Below, one piece after another: positions 15,759 through 23,627 of a stretch of 64,000 nucleotides of DNA. Made by a program: the position numbers and the translations under genes. Under the pieces are notes generated by a model that worked only from the letters and a program-made list of their open reading frames with translations, was not told where the DNA came from and did not search any database. Each line of letters starts with the position of its first letter. Within the stretch, counting starts at the first letter, position 1. Source of the DNA: Comamonadaceae bacterium (lineage in GTDB: Bacteria; Pseudomonadota; Gammaproteobacteria; Burkholderiales; Burkholderiaceae_C). The DNA lies in contig JAIXUG010000028.1 in assembly GCA_027484105.1 (NCBI GenBank), positions 372,001-436,000 of the forward strand. Direction: 5' to 3'.

Positions 15759-16712
15759 TTAGAAAGTGTGGCGAGCGCGAACCACGAAGCCTGTACCAGC
15801 ACCAGCGGCTTCGACTTTCATCAGGTCAGCGCCCAGGGTGGTACGCTTGCTCAAAGCGTAGTTCAAGCCAACAGCCAACTTGGTGTCGGCATTGGCAGCA
15901 GCTTTGTCGTTCTTGTTGTAACCAGCCAACAGGGTGTAAGCACCCATGGGCACTGTTGCAGCAATGGATGTGATGTCAGCAGATGTTGCACCACCAACAG
16001 CCTTGCTCACAGTGTTAGTAACGCTCAAGACTGCAACGCCGAAGTTGTAGCTTGCAGCCATACCACGCTGGCTGGTAGCTGTGTCAGTGATGGCAGTACC
16101 ATCAAGTGCGGAGTTGCCGCTGCCTTTGATGTCAACAACTGTCAAAGCCAGAGGACCCTTGGCGAAGTTGATGCCCAGAGTTTGACGCTCGTTGGTGCGT
16201 GAAGACACTGAAGTTGTGTAGTTCGCGCTGAAACCGTTCAATGTGGGTGTGGTGTATTGGATAGCTTGCTTGATAGAACCAGCACCAGCCAAAGCACTGA
16301 CGCCAACGCCAGCTTGCAAGGAGGCACCGCCGGTGCAAGCCCATGGGTCAAAAGCGCAGGTGCCGGCTTCAACGATGGAACCAATACGGGCTGTACCAAA
16401 ACCACCTCTCAGGTATGTGTTGGCGGAGTGAAACAGGTTGGCGCCGGCGCCAGAGGAGTTACGGTCACCGTTAGAAGAGTTGAAACGGATCTGGCTGTCG
16501 AAACCACCACGCAGACCGCCACCCAGATCTTCAGCAACGTTAATGTTGATGGCGTTGGCGCCGTTGCCCAGGTGAGCAACAGCGGCCTTGGCACCAGCAG
16601 CGCCTGTGTCCATGACACCAACGTTGATACCGCCAGAAATGGTCACGGAAGATTGAGCGAAAGCAGCGCTGGAAACTGTCAGAACAGCCAGAGCAATCAG
16701 GGATTTTTTCAT
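15759..16712 (-). CDS. Outer-membrane porin
   Basis: A 317-residue trimeric beta-barrel porin. ATG 16712 follows GGAGAAA at good spacing and gives the signal peptide MKKSLIALAVLTVSSAAFAQ; an earlier in-frame codon would break the signal. After cleavage come VTISGGINVGVMDTGAAG, EDLGGGLRGG, FDPWACTGGAS (a cysteine pair in an extracellular loop, also present in the other porin) and the terminal strand VVRARHTF. It provides passive diffusion of small hydrophilic solutes. This copy has a normal start and leader, unlike the paralog at 2654-3712. Confidence 0.92.
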   Translation of the reverse strand: MKKSLIALAVLTVSSAAFAQSSVTISGGINVGVMDTGAAGAKAAVAHLGNGANAININVAEDLGGGLRGGFDSQIRFNSSNGDRNSSGAGANLFHSANTYLRGGFGTARIGSIVEAGTCAFDPWACTGGASLQAGVGVSALAGAGSIKQAIQYTTPTLNGFSANYTTSVSSRTNERQTLGINFAKGPLALTVVDIKGSGNSALDGTAITDTATSQRGMAASYNFGVAVLSVTNTVSKAVGGATSADITSIAATVPMGAYTLLAGYNKNDKAAANADTKLAVGLNYALSKRTTLGADLMKVEAAGAGTGFVVRARHTF

Positions 16713-17062
16713 TGCAAGTTTCTCCAAGGTTAAACAAGGGCCCGAATCAGATGGGTGTACATCACCCCTCGAGACCCTGAGCCAACCTCCAATTCAGGAA
16801 GTTGTGTGTATTCGACCAGACGTGAATGACTTCGCCAAGACATTGAGCAAAGAAATCCTGATTCCGTTGCAAGCGTGCAACAACACCTAGGCTTTACCCT
16901 TGGTTTAAGCCACGAGACAGCTGATTTTTTCAATTAATTCAATGACTTCCATCAAAAATTGAATTCAAAGCTTGATAAGTAGCAAAATTAAAAATCCAGA
17001 GTAAAAACAGCGCCCATGGCAGGTTTGGACACACCAAAACTTGGCTTGGATACACTTTGACC
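16713..17062. other. Divergent promoter region between porin and coq7
   Basis: A 350-base AT-richer stretch without a gene. It must hold the porin leader and promoter (minus strand) and the coq7 promoter (plus). A perfect TTGAATTCAA palindrome lies at 16959-16968, with a related AT-rich TTGAATTAATTG on the minus strand nearby; either could be a regulator site. On the plus strand TTGGAC (17025-17030) and GATACA (17049-17054), 18 bases apart, are a possible coq7 promoter with a very short leader. Confidence 0.4.
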
Positions 17063-17686
17063 ATGATGAATGCCCTGATTTTGGCCGCTGACAGCGCTTT
17101 GCGCACTTTGTGGGCTGAGCCCCGCGCGAGCCGACCCAACCCCGCTGCCAACGTGGCCACGCCGAATTTGACCGAGCAAGAACGTCGCCAGTCGGGAGCG
17201 CTGATGCGCGTCAACCACGTTGGCGAGGTGTGCGCTCAGGCGCTCTACACCGGGCAGGCACTTGCCTGCCAAAGTCCAGCACTGCGCCGCCAACTGGCCG
17301 AGGCCAGCCGGGAAGAGACAGACCACTTGGCTTGGACGCAACAACGTTTGCACGACCTCAACGACCGGGCTTCTTGGCTGAACCCCTTGTGGTACGCGGG
17401 TGCCTTCGCCATTGGCTTTGCAGCTGGCAAACTGGGCGGTGACACTGTGAGCCTGGGCTTTGTGGTGGAGACCGAACGGCAGGTCGAAGCCCACCTGCAA
17501 AGCCATATGGACTTGCTTCCAGCGGCTGACTTGGCCTCCCGGGCCATCGTCACCCAAATGAAGGCCGATGAAGTCAGCCATGCCCAAATGGCCCTCAAAG
17601 CGGGTGCGGTGGAACTGCCTGCTCCCGTCAAGACCCTGATGCAAGTAGCCGCCAAAGTCATGACGACCGTGGCGCACCGGGTTTGA
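17063..17686 (+). CDS. coq7: 2-polyprenyl-3-methyl-6-methoxy-1,4-benzoquinone monooxygenase (Coq7)
   Basis: A 207-residue di-iron monooxygenase that hydroxylates a late ubiquinone intermediate at the membrane. The four-helix ferritin-like core shows the metal-ligand pattern: Glu in [14 protein letters not shown], Glu and His in SREETDHL, Glu in [12 protein letters not shown] and the Glu/His pair in [11 protein letters not shown]. The length is usual for the bacterial family. ATG 17063 or 17066 is the likely start; TTG 17057 is possible. It is convergent with the OsmC gene. Confidence 0.93.
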   Translation: MMNALILAADSALRTLWAEPRASRPNPAANVATPNLTEQERRQSGALMRVNHVGEVCAQALYTGQALACQSPALRRQLAEASREETDHLAWTQQRLHDLNDRASWLNPLWYAGAFAIGFAAGKLGGDTVSLGFVVETERQVEAHLQSHMDLLPAADLASRAIVTQMKADEVSHAQMALKAGAVELPAPVKTLMQVAAKVMTTVAHRV

Positions 17687-17759
17687 AGAGCGCACAACCC
17701 AGCGCCTCCTGATACCCCCCCCCGGTGGAGCCCAAATGCGCTGGCTTTGCCGGTTTGAC

Positions 17760-18215
17760 TTAAGCCAACAGGTCCAACACCTCAAAACTGGTGGTGATTT
17801 CGGCCGTTTTGCCGAGCATGATGCTGGCTGAGCAGTATTTGTCATGGCTCATGGCGATGGCGCGCTCAACGGCGCTGGCGGGAACGCCCTTGCCTGTGAC
17901 GGTGAAGTGCATGTTGATGCGGGTGAAGACCTTGGGATCGACTTCGGCGCGCTCGCTGCTGAGCTTGACGCTGCAGCCGCGCACGTCATGGCGGCCGCGT
18001 TTCAAGATCAGCACCACGTCATAGGCGGTGCAACCACCGGCGCCAGCCAGCAGCATTTCCATGGGGCGGGGGGCCAGGTTTTGGCCACCGTTTTCAGGTT
18101 TGGCGGCGTCGGGCGCGCCGTCCATGGCGACCATGTGGCCCGAACCCGTTTCTGCCAAAAAGCCCATGCCTGAGCGGGTGCCGGCCCCGCCGGTCCAGGT
18201 GACTGTGCATTCCAT
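17760..18215 (-). CDS. OsmC family protein
   Basis: A 151-residue OsmC/Ohr-fold protein. ATG 18215 follows AAGGA at good spacing. The two redox cysteines of the family are visible in LLAGAGGCTAYDV and SHDKYCSASIM. Members reduce organic hydroperoxides, although the YhfA-like branch to which this may belong is poorly characterised. The gap to coq7 (17687-17759) holds a run of nine C and an imperfect hairpin with CCAGCGC / GCGCTGG arms, possibly a bidirectional terminator. Confidence 0.85.
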   Translation of the reverse strand: MECTVTWTGGAGTRSGMGFLAETGSGHMVAMDGAPDAAKPENGGQNLAPRPMEMLLAGAGGCTAYDVVLILKRGRHDVRGCSVKLSSERAEVDPKVFTRINMHFTVTGKGVPASAVERAIAMSHDKYCSASIMLGKTAEITTSFEVLDLLA

Positions 18216-18362
18216 TGAAATTCCTTGCAAAGGCGCCGCCCATGGCAGGCCAGATCATGAAGGCCTCATGTTACCCAAGCAGCTGAGGCCAAAATGAGCC
18301 TTTTTTGACATTTTTTTGCATTTGACCGGGCCCAACATGCTGCGATGCAACAAAAACACCCG

Positions 18363-18464
18363 TACAATTGCGAACAAGCGTGCTTTTTTGCATGCACCCT
18401 TTGTCTCCTCCACCCTCTGAAAAGGTGGATTTGCCCCCAGCCGCAAGGCTCGGGGCATTTTTTT
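18363..18464 (+). ncRNA. Candidate small RNA or attenuating leader upstream of ilvA
   Basis: A possible -10 box TACAAT (18363-18368) is followed by a ~90-base stretch that ends in a strong intrinsic terminator: TGCCCC-ca-GCC, loop GCAA, GGC-tc-GGGGCA, then eight T (about 18434-18464). Before it lie TCTCCTCC, complementary to Shine-Dalgarno sequences, and a second small hairpin TCCACC / GGTGGA. It lies between the divergent osmC and ilvA genes, and ilvA begins about 60 bases after the T-tract. It could be an independent small RNA or a terminator-controlled ilvA leader. No clear -35 box is seen. Confidence 0.4.
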
Positions 18465-18521
18465 TGGCCGTTATCATCAAGGCCATCTATTTGAAGCGAT
18501 GCGCCCCGCAGCGCGCTGGCC

Positions 18522-20069
18522 ATGACGACCCCACACCTCCAACCCGCCGATTACCTGATCAAGATCCTCAACGCCAAGGTTTACGACGTGGCGACCGAGT
18601 CCGCCTTGGAAACGGCCAAAAACCTGTCGAAGCGCTTGGGCAACCAGGTGCTGCTCAAACGCGAAGACCAGCAGCCGGTGCACAGCTTCAAGTTGCGTGG
18701 GGCCTACAACAAGATGGCGCACTTGAGCCCGGAGCAGCTCAAAAAAGGCGTGATCTGCGCCTCGGCGGGCAACCACGCCCAGGGCGTGGCGCTGAGCGCC
18801 AGCCGCTTGGGCACGCGCGCCGTGATCGTCATGCCCACCACCACGCCTCAGGTCAAGATCGACGCAGTCAAGGGTTTGGGCGGCGAAGTGGTGTTGTTTG
18901 GCGACAGCTATTCGGACGCCTACAACCACTCGGTGGCACTCGAAAAAAAGCAAGGCCTGACCTTTGTGCACCCCTTTGACGACCCGGACGTGATCGCGGG
19001 CCAGGGCACGATTGCCATGGAAATGCTGAGCCAGCACCAGGGTCCGCTGGATGCGGTGTTTGTGGCGATTGGCGGCGGCGGCCTCATCAGCGGTGTAGCC
19101 AACTACATCAAGGCGGTGCGCCCCGGCGTCAAGGTGATTGGCGTGCAGATGAACGACTCCAACGCCATGATGCAGTCGGTGGCCGCCGAAAAGCGTGTGA
19201 CTTTGCCCGATGTGGGCCTGTTCTCGGATGGCACCGCCGTCAAGCTGGTGGGCGAAGAAACCTTCCGCGTGGCGCGCGGTCTGGTGGACGAGTTCATGAC
19301 GGTGGACACCGACGCGGTGTGCGCCGCGATCAAGGACATTTTTGTGGACACCCGCTCGATCGTGGAGCCTGCGGGTGCCTTGGCCGTGGCGGCCATCAAG
19401 CAATACGTGGCGCAACACAAAACCAAAGGCCAGACCTACGCTGCCATTTTGTGCGGTGCCAACATGAACTTTGACCGCCTGCGCTTTGTGGCCGAACGCG
19501 CCGATGTGGGCGAAGAAAAAGAAGCCCTGTTTGCCGTGACCATCCCGGAAGAGCGCGGCAGCTTCAAACGCTTTTTGGAGCTGATCGGCAGCCTGCCGGG
19601 TGGCCCGCGCAATGTGACCGAGTTCAACTACCGCATGAGCGACTCGGACAAGGCCCACGTGTTCTTGGGTTTGAGCACCCATGGCAAAGGCGAGAGCAGC
19701 AAGATCACCGCCAAGTTCAACAAGCACCAGTTCACGGCCATCGACCTCACGCACGACGAGCTGGCCAAAGAGCACATCCGCCACATGGTGGGCGGACATT
19801 CGGCACTGTCACAAGACGAGCGTCTGTTGCGCTTTGAGTTCCCCGAACGTCCCGGCGCGTTGCTGAAGTTTTTGAGCTTGATGCGCCCAGGCTGGAACAT
19901 TTCGCTGTTTCACTACCGCAACCAGGGTGCCGATTACGGCCGCATTTTGGTGGGTCTGCAGGTGCCCGCCAAAGACGACAAGGCATTTGCCAAGTTCTTG
20001 GAAGCGCTGGGTTATCCGTACGCGGAAGAGACCAACAACCCGGTTTATCGCCTGTTTTTGCGGGCTTGA
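18522..20069 (+). CDS. ilvA: Threonine ammonia-lyase, biosynthetic
   Basis: A 515-residue PLP enzyme converting threonine to 2-oxobutanoate, the committing step to isoleucine. The catalytic domain (about 1-320) has the PLP lysine in HSFKLRGAYNKM, SAGNHAQGVAL, the glycine loop GGGGLISGVANYIKA and ILCGANMNFDRLR. The C-terminal part (about 330-515) carries the two ACT-like regulatory regions (PEERGSFKRFLELIG; FPERPGALLKFLSLM) used for feedback by isoleucine in the long form of the enzyme. The length is standard. The upstream leader with a terminator may regulate it. Confidence 0.95.
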   Translation: MTTPHLQPADYLIKILNAKVYDVATESALETAKNLSKRLGNQVLLKREDQQPVHSFKLRGAYNKMAHLSPEQLKKGVICASAGNHAQGVALSASRLGTRAVIVMPTTTPQVKIDAVKGLGGEVVLFGDSYSDAYNHSVALEKKQGLTFVHPFDDPDVIAGQGTIAMEMLSQHQGPLDAVFVAIGGGGLISGVANYIKAVRPGVKVIGVQMNDSNAMMQSVAAEKRVTLPDVGLFSDGTAVKLVGEETFRVARGLVDEFMTVDTDAVCAAIKDIFVDTRSIVEPAGALAVAAIKQYVAQHKTKGQTYAAILCGANMNFDRLRFVAERADVGEEKEALFAVTIPEERGSFKRFLELIGSLPGGPRNVTEFNYRMSDSDKAHVFLGLSTHGKGESSKITAKFNKHQFTAIDLTHDELAKEHIRHMVGGHSALSQDERLLRFEFPERPGALLKFLSLMRPGWNISLFHYRNQGADYGRILVGLQVPAKDDKAFAKFLEALGYPYAEETNNPVYRLFLRA

Positions 20070-20085
20070 AGCAGGCGGGTTCGGG

Positions 20086-20550
20086 TCAAAGGGCTTTGTC
20101 CAGGGCCTGCAAGGACAAGGTGAATGTCTCAGCACCCCCGCCTGGAGGACCCAAACTGGCCTGCCTCGGGCCCAGTTTGAGCAAGGTCACGCCTTCGCTC
20201 ACCACTTGCCCCACTCGAAAAGCCTTGGGCGGCTGCCCATCGACCGAGATCAAGGCGCTGCCTTGCCCGGAGGCACTGGCCACCACGCCCCACAACTGAA
20301 AACGCGTGGACAGCCCCACGCTGACCTGCGGGGCCGCAGCAGCAACACCCCAAACACGGGCGCTGTGGGCCGAAGCGTCTGAGCTCAGGCCCACACTGGC
20401 CGCAGGCATGGGCGCAAACCCTGCCCCTGACTGCGCCCTCGGGAATGCCAACACCCAAAACACCGCTCCGGCAACGGCCAAACACCAAATCACGGCGGTC
20501 AGGACACCCAAACGTCGGGTGTCGAACGAAGCGTTGAGCGATTGAAACAT
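20086..20550 (-). CDS. gspC: Type II secretion system protein C
   Basis: A 154-residue inner-membrane protein with a single N-terminal helix (LTAVIWCLAVAGAVFWVLAF) and a periplasmic homology region: STRFQLWGVVAS, SALISVDGQPPKAFRVGQVV and GVTLLKLGPRQASLG. GspC links the inner-membrane platform to the secretin. It is short and lacks a C-terminal PDZ or coiled-coil domain, as in the short GspC forms. It is transcribed away from gspG, with starts only 9-21 bases apart. Confidence 0.85.
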   Translation of the reverse strand: MFQSLNASFDTRRLGVLTAVIWCLAVAGAVFWVLAFPRAQSGAGFAPMPAASVGLSSDASAHSARVWGVAAAAPQVSVGLSTRFQLWGVVASASGQGSALISVDGQPPKAFRVGQVVSEGVTLLKLGPRQASLGPPGGGAETFTLSLQALDKAL

Positions 20551-20559
20551 CCGCAGATT

Positions 20560-21021
20560 ATGATCCAAGGCATGCAAACCCCAGCCCTCCCCTTGAACCG
20601 CCCCGCTGCCCGCCGCCAACGCGGCTTCACCCTGATCGAGCTGATGGTCGTGCTGGCCATCATTGGCGTGCTGGCTGCGCTGATCGTGCCCAATGTGCTG
20701 GGCCGTGCCGACGATGCGCGCATCACCGCCGCGCGCACCGATGTGGGCAATTTGATGCAGGCGCTCAAGCTCTACAGGCTGGACAACCAGCGCTTTCCGA
20801 CCGGTGCCCAAGGCCTGAACGCCCTGGTCCTCAAGCCCACCACCGAGCCCATCCCCGGCAACTGGAAGCCTTACCTCGAAAAACTGCCCAATGACCCCTG
20901 GGGCCGCCCTTACCAATACATGAACCCCGGCATCCGCAGCGAGGTCGAAGTGCTGTCCTTTGGTGCTGACGGTCAGCCCGGCGGTGAAGGCAACAATGCG
21001 GACATTGGCAGCTGGCAATAA
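20560..21021 (+). CDS. gspG: Type II secretion system major pseudopilin
   Basis: A pseudopilin of about 150 residues with the prepilin peptidase site RQRG/FTLIELMVVLAIIG after a short basic leader, then the GspG body with LVLKPTTEPIPGNWKPYL, LPNDPWGRPYQYMNPG and the C-terminal EVLSFGADGQPGGEG (calcium-site region). ATG 20560 or 20572 is the start; AAGG lies close before 20572. It forms the main shaft of the periplasmic pseudopilus. First gene of the plus-strand gsp operon. Confidence 0.93.
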   Translation: MIQGMQTPALPLNRPAARRQRGFTLIELMVVLAIIGVLAALIVPNVLGRADDARITAARTDVGNLMQALKLYRLDNQRFPTGAQGLNALVLKPTTEPIPGNWKPYLEKLPNDPWGRPYQYMNPGIRSEVEVLSFGADGQPGGEGNNADIGSWQ

Positions 21022-21478
21022 GCGTCTGCCTCCCTTCAGCCGGGGCTTCACACTGGTGGAGCTGCTGGTGGTCATCGCCCTGATCGCCTTGGCCACTGCG
21101 GGCGTCAGTTTGTCACTGCGCGACAGCGCCGACAGTGCCCTGCAACGTGATGCCGAAAGACTGGCCGCCCTGCTGGAGTCGGCCCGCGCACAAGCCCGCG
21201 CACAAGGCGTGCCTGTGGTGTGGCACAGCCAAATGGGCGGCACCGCTTTTGAGTTTGCGGGCTTGCCACCGCCAGGTTTGCCCCGCGCCTGGCTGAACAC
21301 CCAGACCCGCGCCGCACCGGGCATCCGCCTGACTTTGGGCCCAGACCCCCTGATCGAGCCCCAAGCCGTGGCTTTGTCCAGCGTGTCATCGCCGGGCAGA
21401 ACCTTGTGGGTGGTCACAGATGGCTTGCGGCCCTTCAAGGTGCAAAGCACGCCCAACGGGCCAGGGGCACAACCATGA
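20996..21478 (+). CDS. gspH: Type II secretion system minor pseudopilin H
   Basis: A 160-residue minor pseudopilin: processing site SRG/FTLVELLVVIALIAL, then DAERLAALLESARAQARAQG, the typical GspH/FimT helix, and WVVTDGLRP near the end. ATG 20996 has GAAGG upstream and overlaps gspG by 26 bases in another frame. It belongs to the pseudopilus tip assembly. Confidence 0.85.
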   Translation: MRTLAAGNKRLPPFSRGFTLVELLVVIALIALATAGVSLSLRDSADSALQRDAERLAALLESARAQARAQGVPVVWHSQMGGTAFEFAGLPPPGLPRAWLNTQTRAAPGIRLTLGPDPLIEPQAVALSSVSSPGRTLWVVTDGLRPFKVQSTPNGPGAQP

Positions 21479-21846
21479 GCCCGAGCCCTCACCGTGCAAG
21501 CCAAGGCTTCACCTTGATCGAGGTGCTCGTGGCGCTGGGGATCACGGCCTTGGCGCTCATGGCGGGCATGCAGGCCACAGGTTCGCTCAGCCGCAATGCC
21601 GAGCGTCAAACCGTGAGCATGCTCGGTCAGATCTGCGCCGAAAACGAACTGATCGCTCTGCGTTTGCGCCGACAACTGCCCGACACGGGCAACCGCAGTG
21701 TGGACTGCACCCAGGCTGGACGTCTTCTGCAGGTGGAGGTGTCGGTGCGGCCCACGCCCAACCCCAATTTCAGGCGCGTGGATGCGCGCGTACTGGACCA
21801 GGGCAGTTATGTGCTGCAACTGTCCACCGTGATGGGGCGTCATTGA
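21475..21846 (+). CDS. gspI: Type II secretion system minor pseudopilin I
   Basis: A 123-residue minor pseudopilin with SQG/FTLIEVLVALGITALAL and the GspI-type body AENELIALRLRRQLP. Its ATG overlaps the gspH stop (ATGA) and its TGA overlaps the gspJ start (TGATG). With GspJ and GspK it forms the tip complex. Confidence 0.88.
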   Translation: MSPSPHRASQGFTLIEVLVALGITALALMAGMQATGSLSRNAERQTVSMLGQICAENELIALRLRRQLPDTGNRSVDCTQAGRLLQVEVSVRPTPNPNFRRVDARVLDQGSYVLQLSTVMGRH

Positions 21847-22598
21847 TGCGCTTTGGCACGCCACCCTCCCCGTCTCGCGGCTTCACCCTGATCGAGGTGC
21901 TGGTGGCCATCAGCGTGATGGCCTTGATGAGCCTGATGGTCTGGCGCGGTCTGGACGGCATGCTGCGCACGCAAAGCAGTTTGCAAACCCGATCGGACGA
22001 GGTGCGCACTTTGCAAGCAGGCTTGGCCCAATGGCAAACCGATTTGGACCAATTGGCCGAGCTGCCCAGCATCCCCAGCTGGGACTGGGATGGCCAGGTG
22101 TTGCGCCTGACCCGGCGCAGCGCCGAGGCCCCCATGCAACGCACACCCGATGGCCTGAACGACACCAGCAGCAGCGCCAGCGTGCGGGTGGTCGCCTGGA
22201 CCTGGCGCGTCGATCCCGGACGCCCCGGGGGAGGCGATTGGCTGCGGTGGCAATCGGGCCCGCTGACTCAGCAAGCAGACTGGCAGCAGGCCTGGGGTCT
22301 GGCTCAGGAGTGGGGACAAACACCGAACGCGAGTTTGCGGGCCGCGCAGGTGCAGATCCACCCCTTGTCAGGCTGGCAACTGTTTGTGCACCGCGGCGGC
22401 AGTTGGACCAACCCCCTGTCCAGCGATGCGGTCACCCCGGGAGCAGCGCCTTCAGGCGCTGCGAACGAGCGCCGTTTGCCTGGCCACACCCCCCCGGATG
22501 GGGTGCGCTTGGTGCTGAGCCTGCCACCGGGGCCTGCTGGCCAGGGCACGCTGAGCCTGGACTGGGTGCGACCTACTTTGTCAGGGGCACCGTCATGA
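21846..22598 (+). CDS. gspJ: Type II secretion system minor pseudopilin J
   Basis: A 250-residue minor pseudopilin: SRG/FTLIEVLVAISVMALM, then VWRGLDGMLRTQ and the QLAELPSIPSWDWDGQVLRLTRR region, with a long Gly/Pro/Ala-rich segment near residues 190-220. Start and stop codons overlap gspI and gspK, so expression is coupled. Confidence 0.87.
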   Translation: MRFGTPPSPSRGFTLIEVLVAISVMALMSLMVWRGLDGMLRTQSSLQTRSDEVRTLQAGLAQWQTDLDQLAELPSIPSWDWDGQVLRLTRRSAEAPMQRTPDGLNDTSSSASVRVVAWTWRVDPGRPGGGDWLRWQSGPLTQQADWQQAWGLAQEWGQTPNASLRAAQVQIHPLSGWQLFVHRGGSWTNPLSSDAVTPGAAPSGAANERRLPGHTPPDGVRLVLSLPPGPAGQGTLSLDWVRPTLSGAPS

Positions 22599-23620
22599 AC
22601 AGGGCTGCTGCTCAGCGTGGCGCCGCATTGCTCACGGCCATGTTGGCGGTGGCTCTGGTCACCACACTGGCCAGTGCCGCCCTGTGGCAACAATGGCGAC
22701 AGGTTGAAATTGAAACCGCCGAGCGGGGGCGCAGCCAAACCCGGCTGATGATGACCGGCGCCCTGGACTGGACCCGTTTGATCCTGCGCGAGGACGCGAT
22801 ATCGGCCCAAGGCGCGCAAGCCGATCACTTGGGCGAGCCTTGGGCCTTGCCCGTCAAAGAATCCAAGCTGTCCACCTTTTTGTCGCAAGACCAGCAATGG
22901 CGCGAGGGTGATGCCGAGGTCTTTTTGTCAGGTCAAATCACCGATGCTCAGTCGCGCATGAACGTGATGAACCTGCTTGAAAACGGCCAGGTATCGCCCA
23001 TGGCCATGGCCCGCTTTGCAGCCCTGTTTGAGCGACTCAACCTGCCCCTGGCCGAATTGCAAAATATGGCTCGGCAACTTCAACTGAGCCACGCCAACAC
23101 CACCGCTGCAGCGGGTGGCCAGGGGGGCGCAGCCCCCAACAGAGGGCGCAGCGGTGCCGCTGGCTTGGCCGGCATTGGCACTTGGGGGCCATTGATGCCG
23201 CAACACACCGCACAATTGGTGTGGCTGGGCTTGAGTCCGGCCAGTTTGACGGCCCTGCAGCCCTACATCACCGTGTTGCCAGAAGCCACACCCGTCAACC
23301 TGAACACCGCATCGGCCGAGGTGTTGTCGGCCGCGATTGCGGGGCTGGACCTGGCCTCAGCACGCCAAGCGGTGCAGCGGCGCGAACGTGGGCACTGGGC
23401 CAGCCTGAGTGCCGCCCAGGAAGCTTTGGGTCCGACAGGACGCTGGCTGGATGAGCGGCAACACAGTGTGCGCAGCCGCTATTTTGAAGTGCAGGGCCGC
23501 ATGCGCATCGACAAGGTGGTGCAACAGGAGCTGGCCCTGATGCGGCGTGACGGCAGCCAAGTGCGCATGGTCTGGCGCTTGAGCAGCCCACAAATCAGTC
23601 ACAGTGCACCTCTACAATGA
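22595..23620 (+). CDS. gspK: Type II secretion system minor pseudopilin K
   Basis: A 341-residue GspK with the N-terminal RGAALLTAMLAVALVTTLAS helix, FLSGQITDAQSRMNVMNLL, and helix-hairpin-like VNLNTASAEVLSAAIAGLD. GspK caps the pseudopilus. A Gly/Ala-rich insert (TAAAGGQGGAAPNRGRSGAAG) near residue 175 looks like an unstructured loop. ATG overlaps the gspJ stop. Confidence 0.88.
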   Translation: MNRAAAQRGAALLTAMLAVALVTTLASAALWQQWRQVEIETAERGRSQTRLMMTGALDWTRLILREDAISAQGAQADHLGEPWALPVKESKLSTFLSQDQQWREGDAEVFLSGQITDAQSRMNVMNLLENGQVSPMAMARFAALFERLNLPLAELQNMARQLQLSHANTTAAAGGQGGAAPNRGRSGAAGLAGIGTWGPLMPQHTAQLVWLGLSPASLTALQPYITVLPEATPVNLNTASAEVLSAAIAGLDLASARQAVQRRERGHWASLSAAQEALGPTGRWLDERQHSVRSRYFEVQGRMRIDKVVQQELALMRRDGSQVRMVWRLSSPQISHSAPLQ

Positions 23621-23627
23621 TCCGGAC

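Noticed and set aside
17713-17721. Run of nine C between coq7 and the OsmC gene as a phase-variation tract
   Set aside because: It lies after both stop codons of convergent genes, so slippage would not alter a protein or a promoter.
18394-18979. A reading frame from ATG 18394 that runs through the ilvA leader and into ilvA as a leader peptide gene
   Set aside because: It has no ribosome site, passes through the terminator hairpin and continues far into ilvA in another frame; I keep only the hairpin as a feature.
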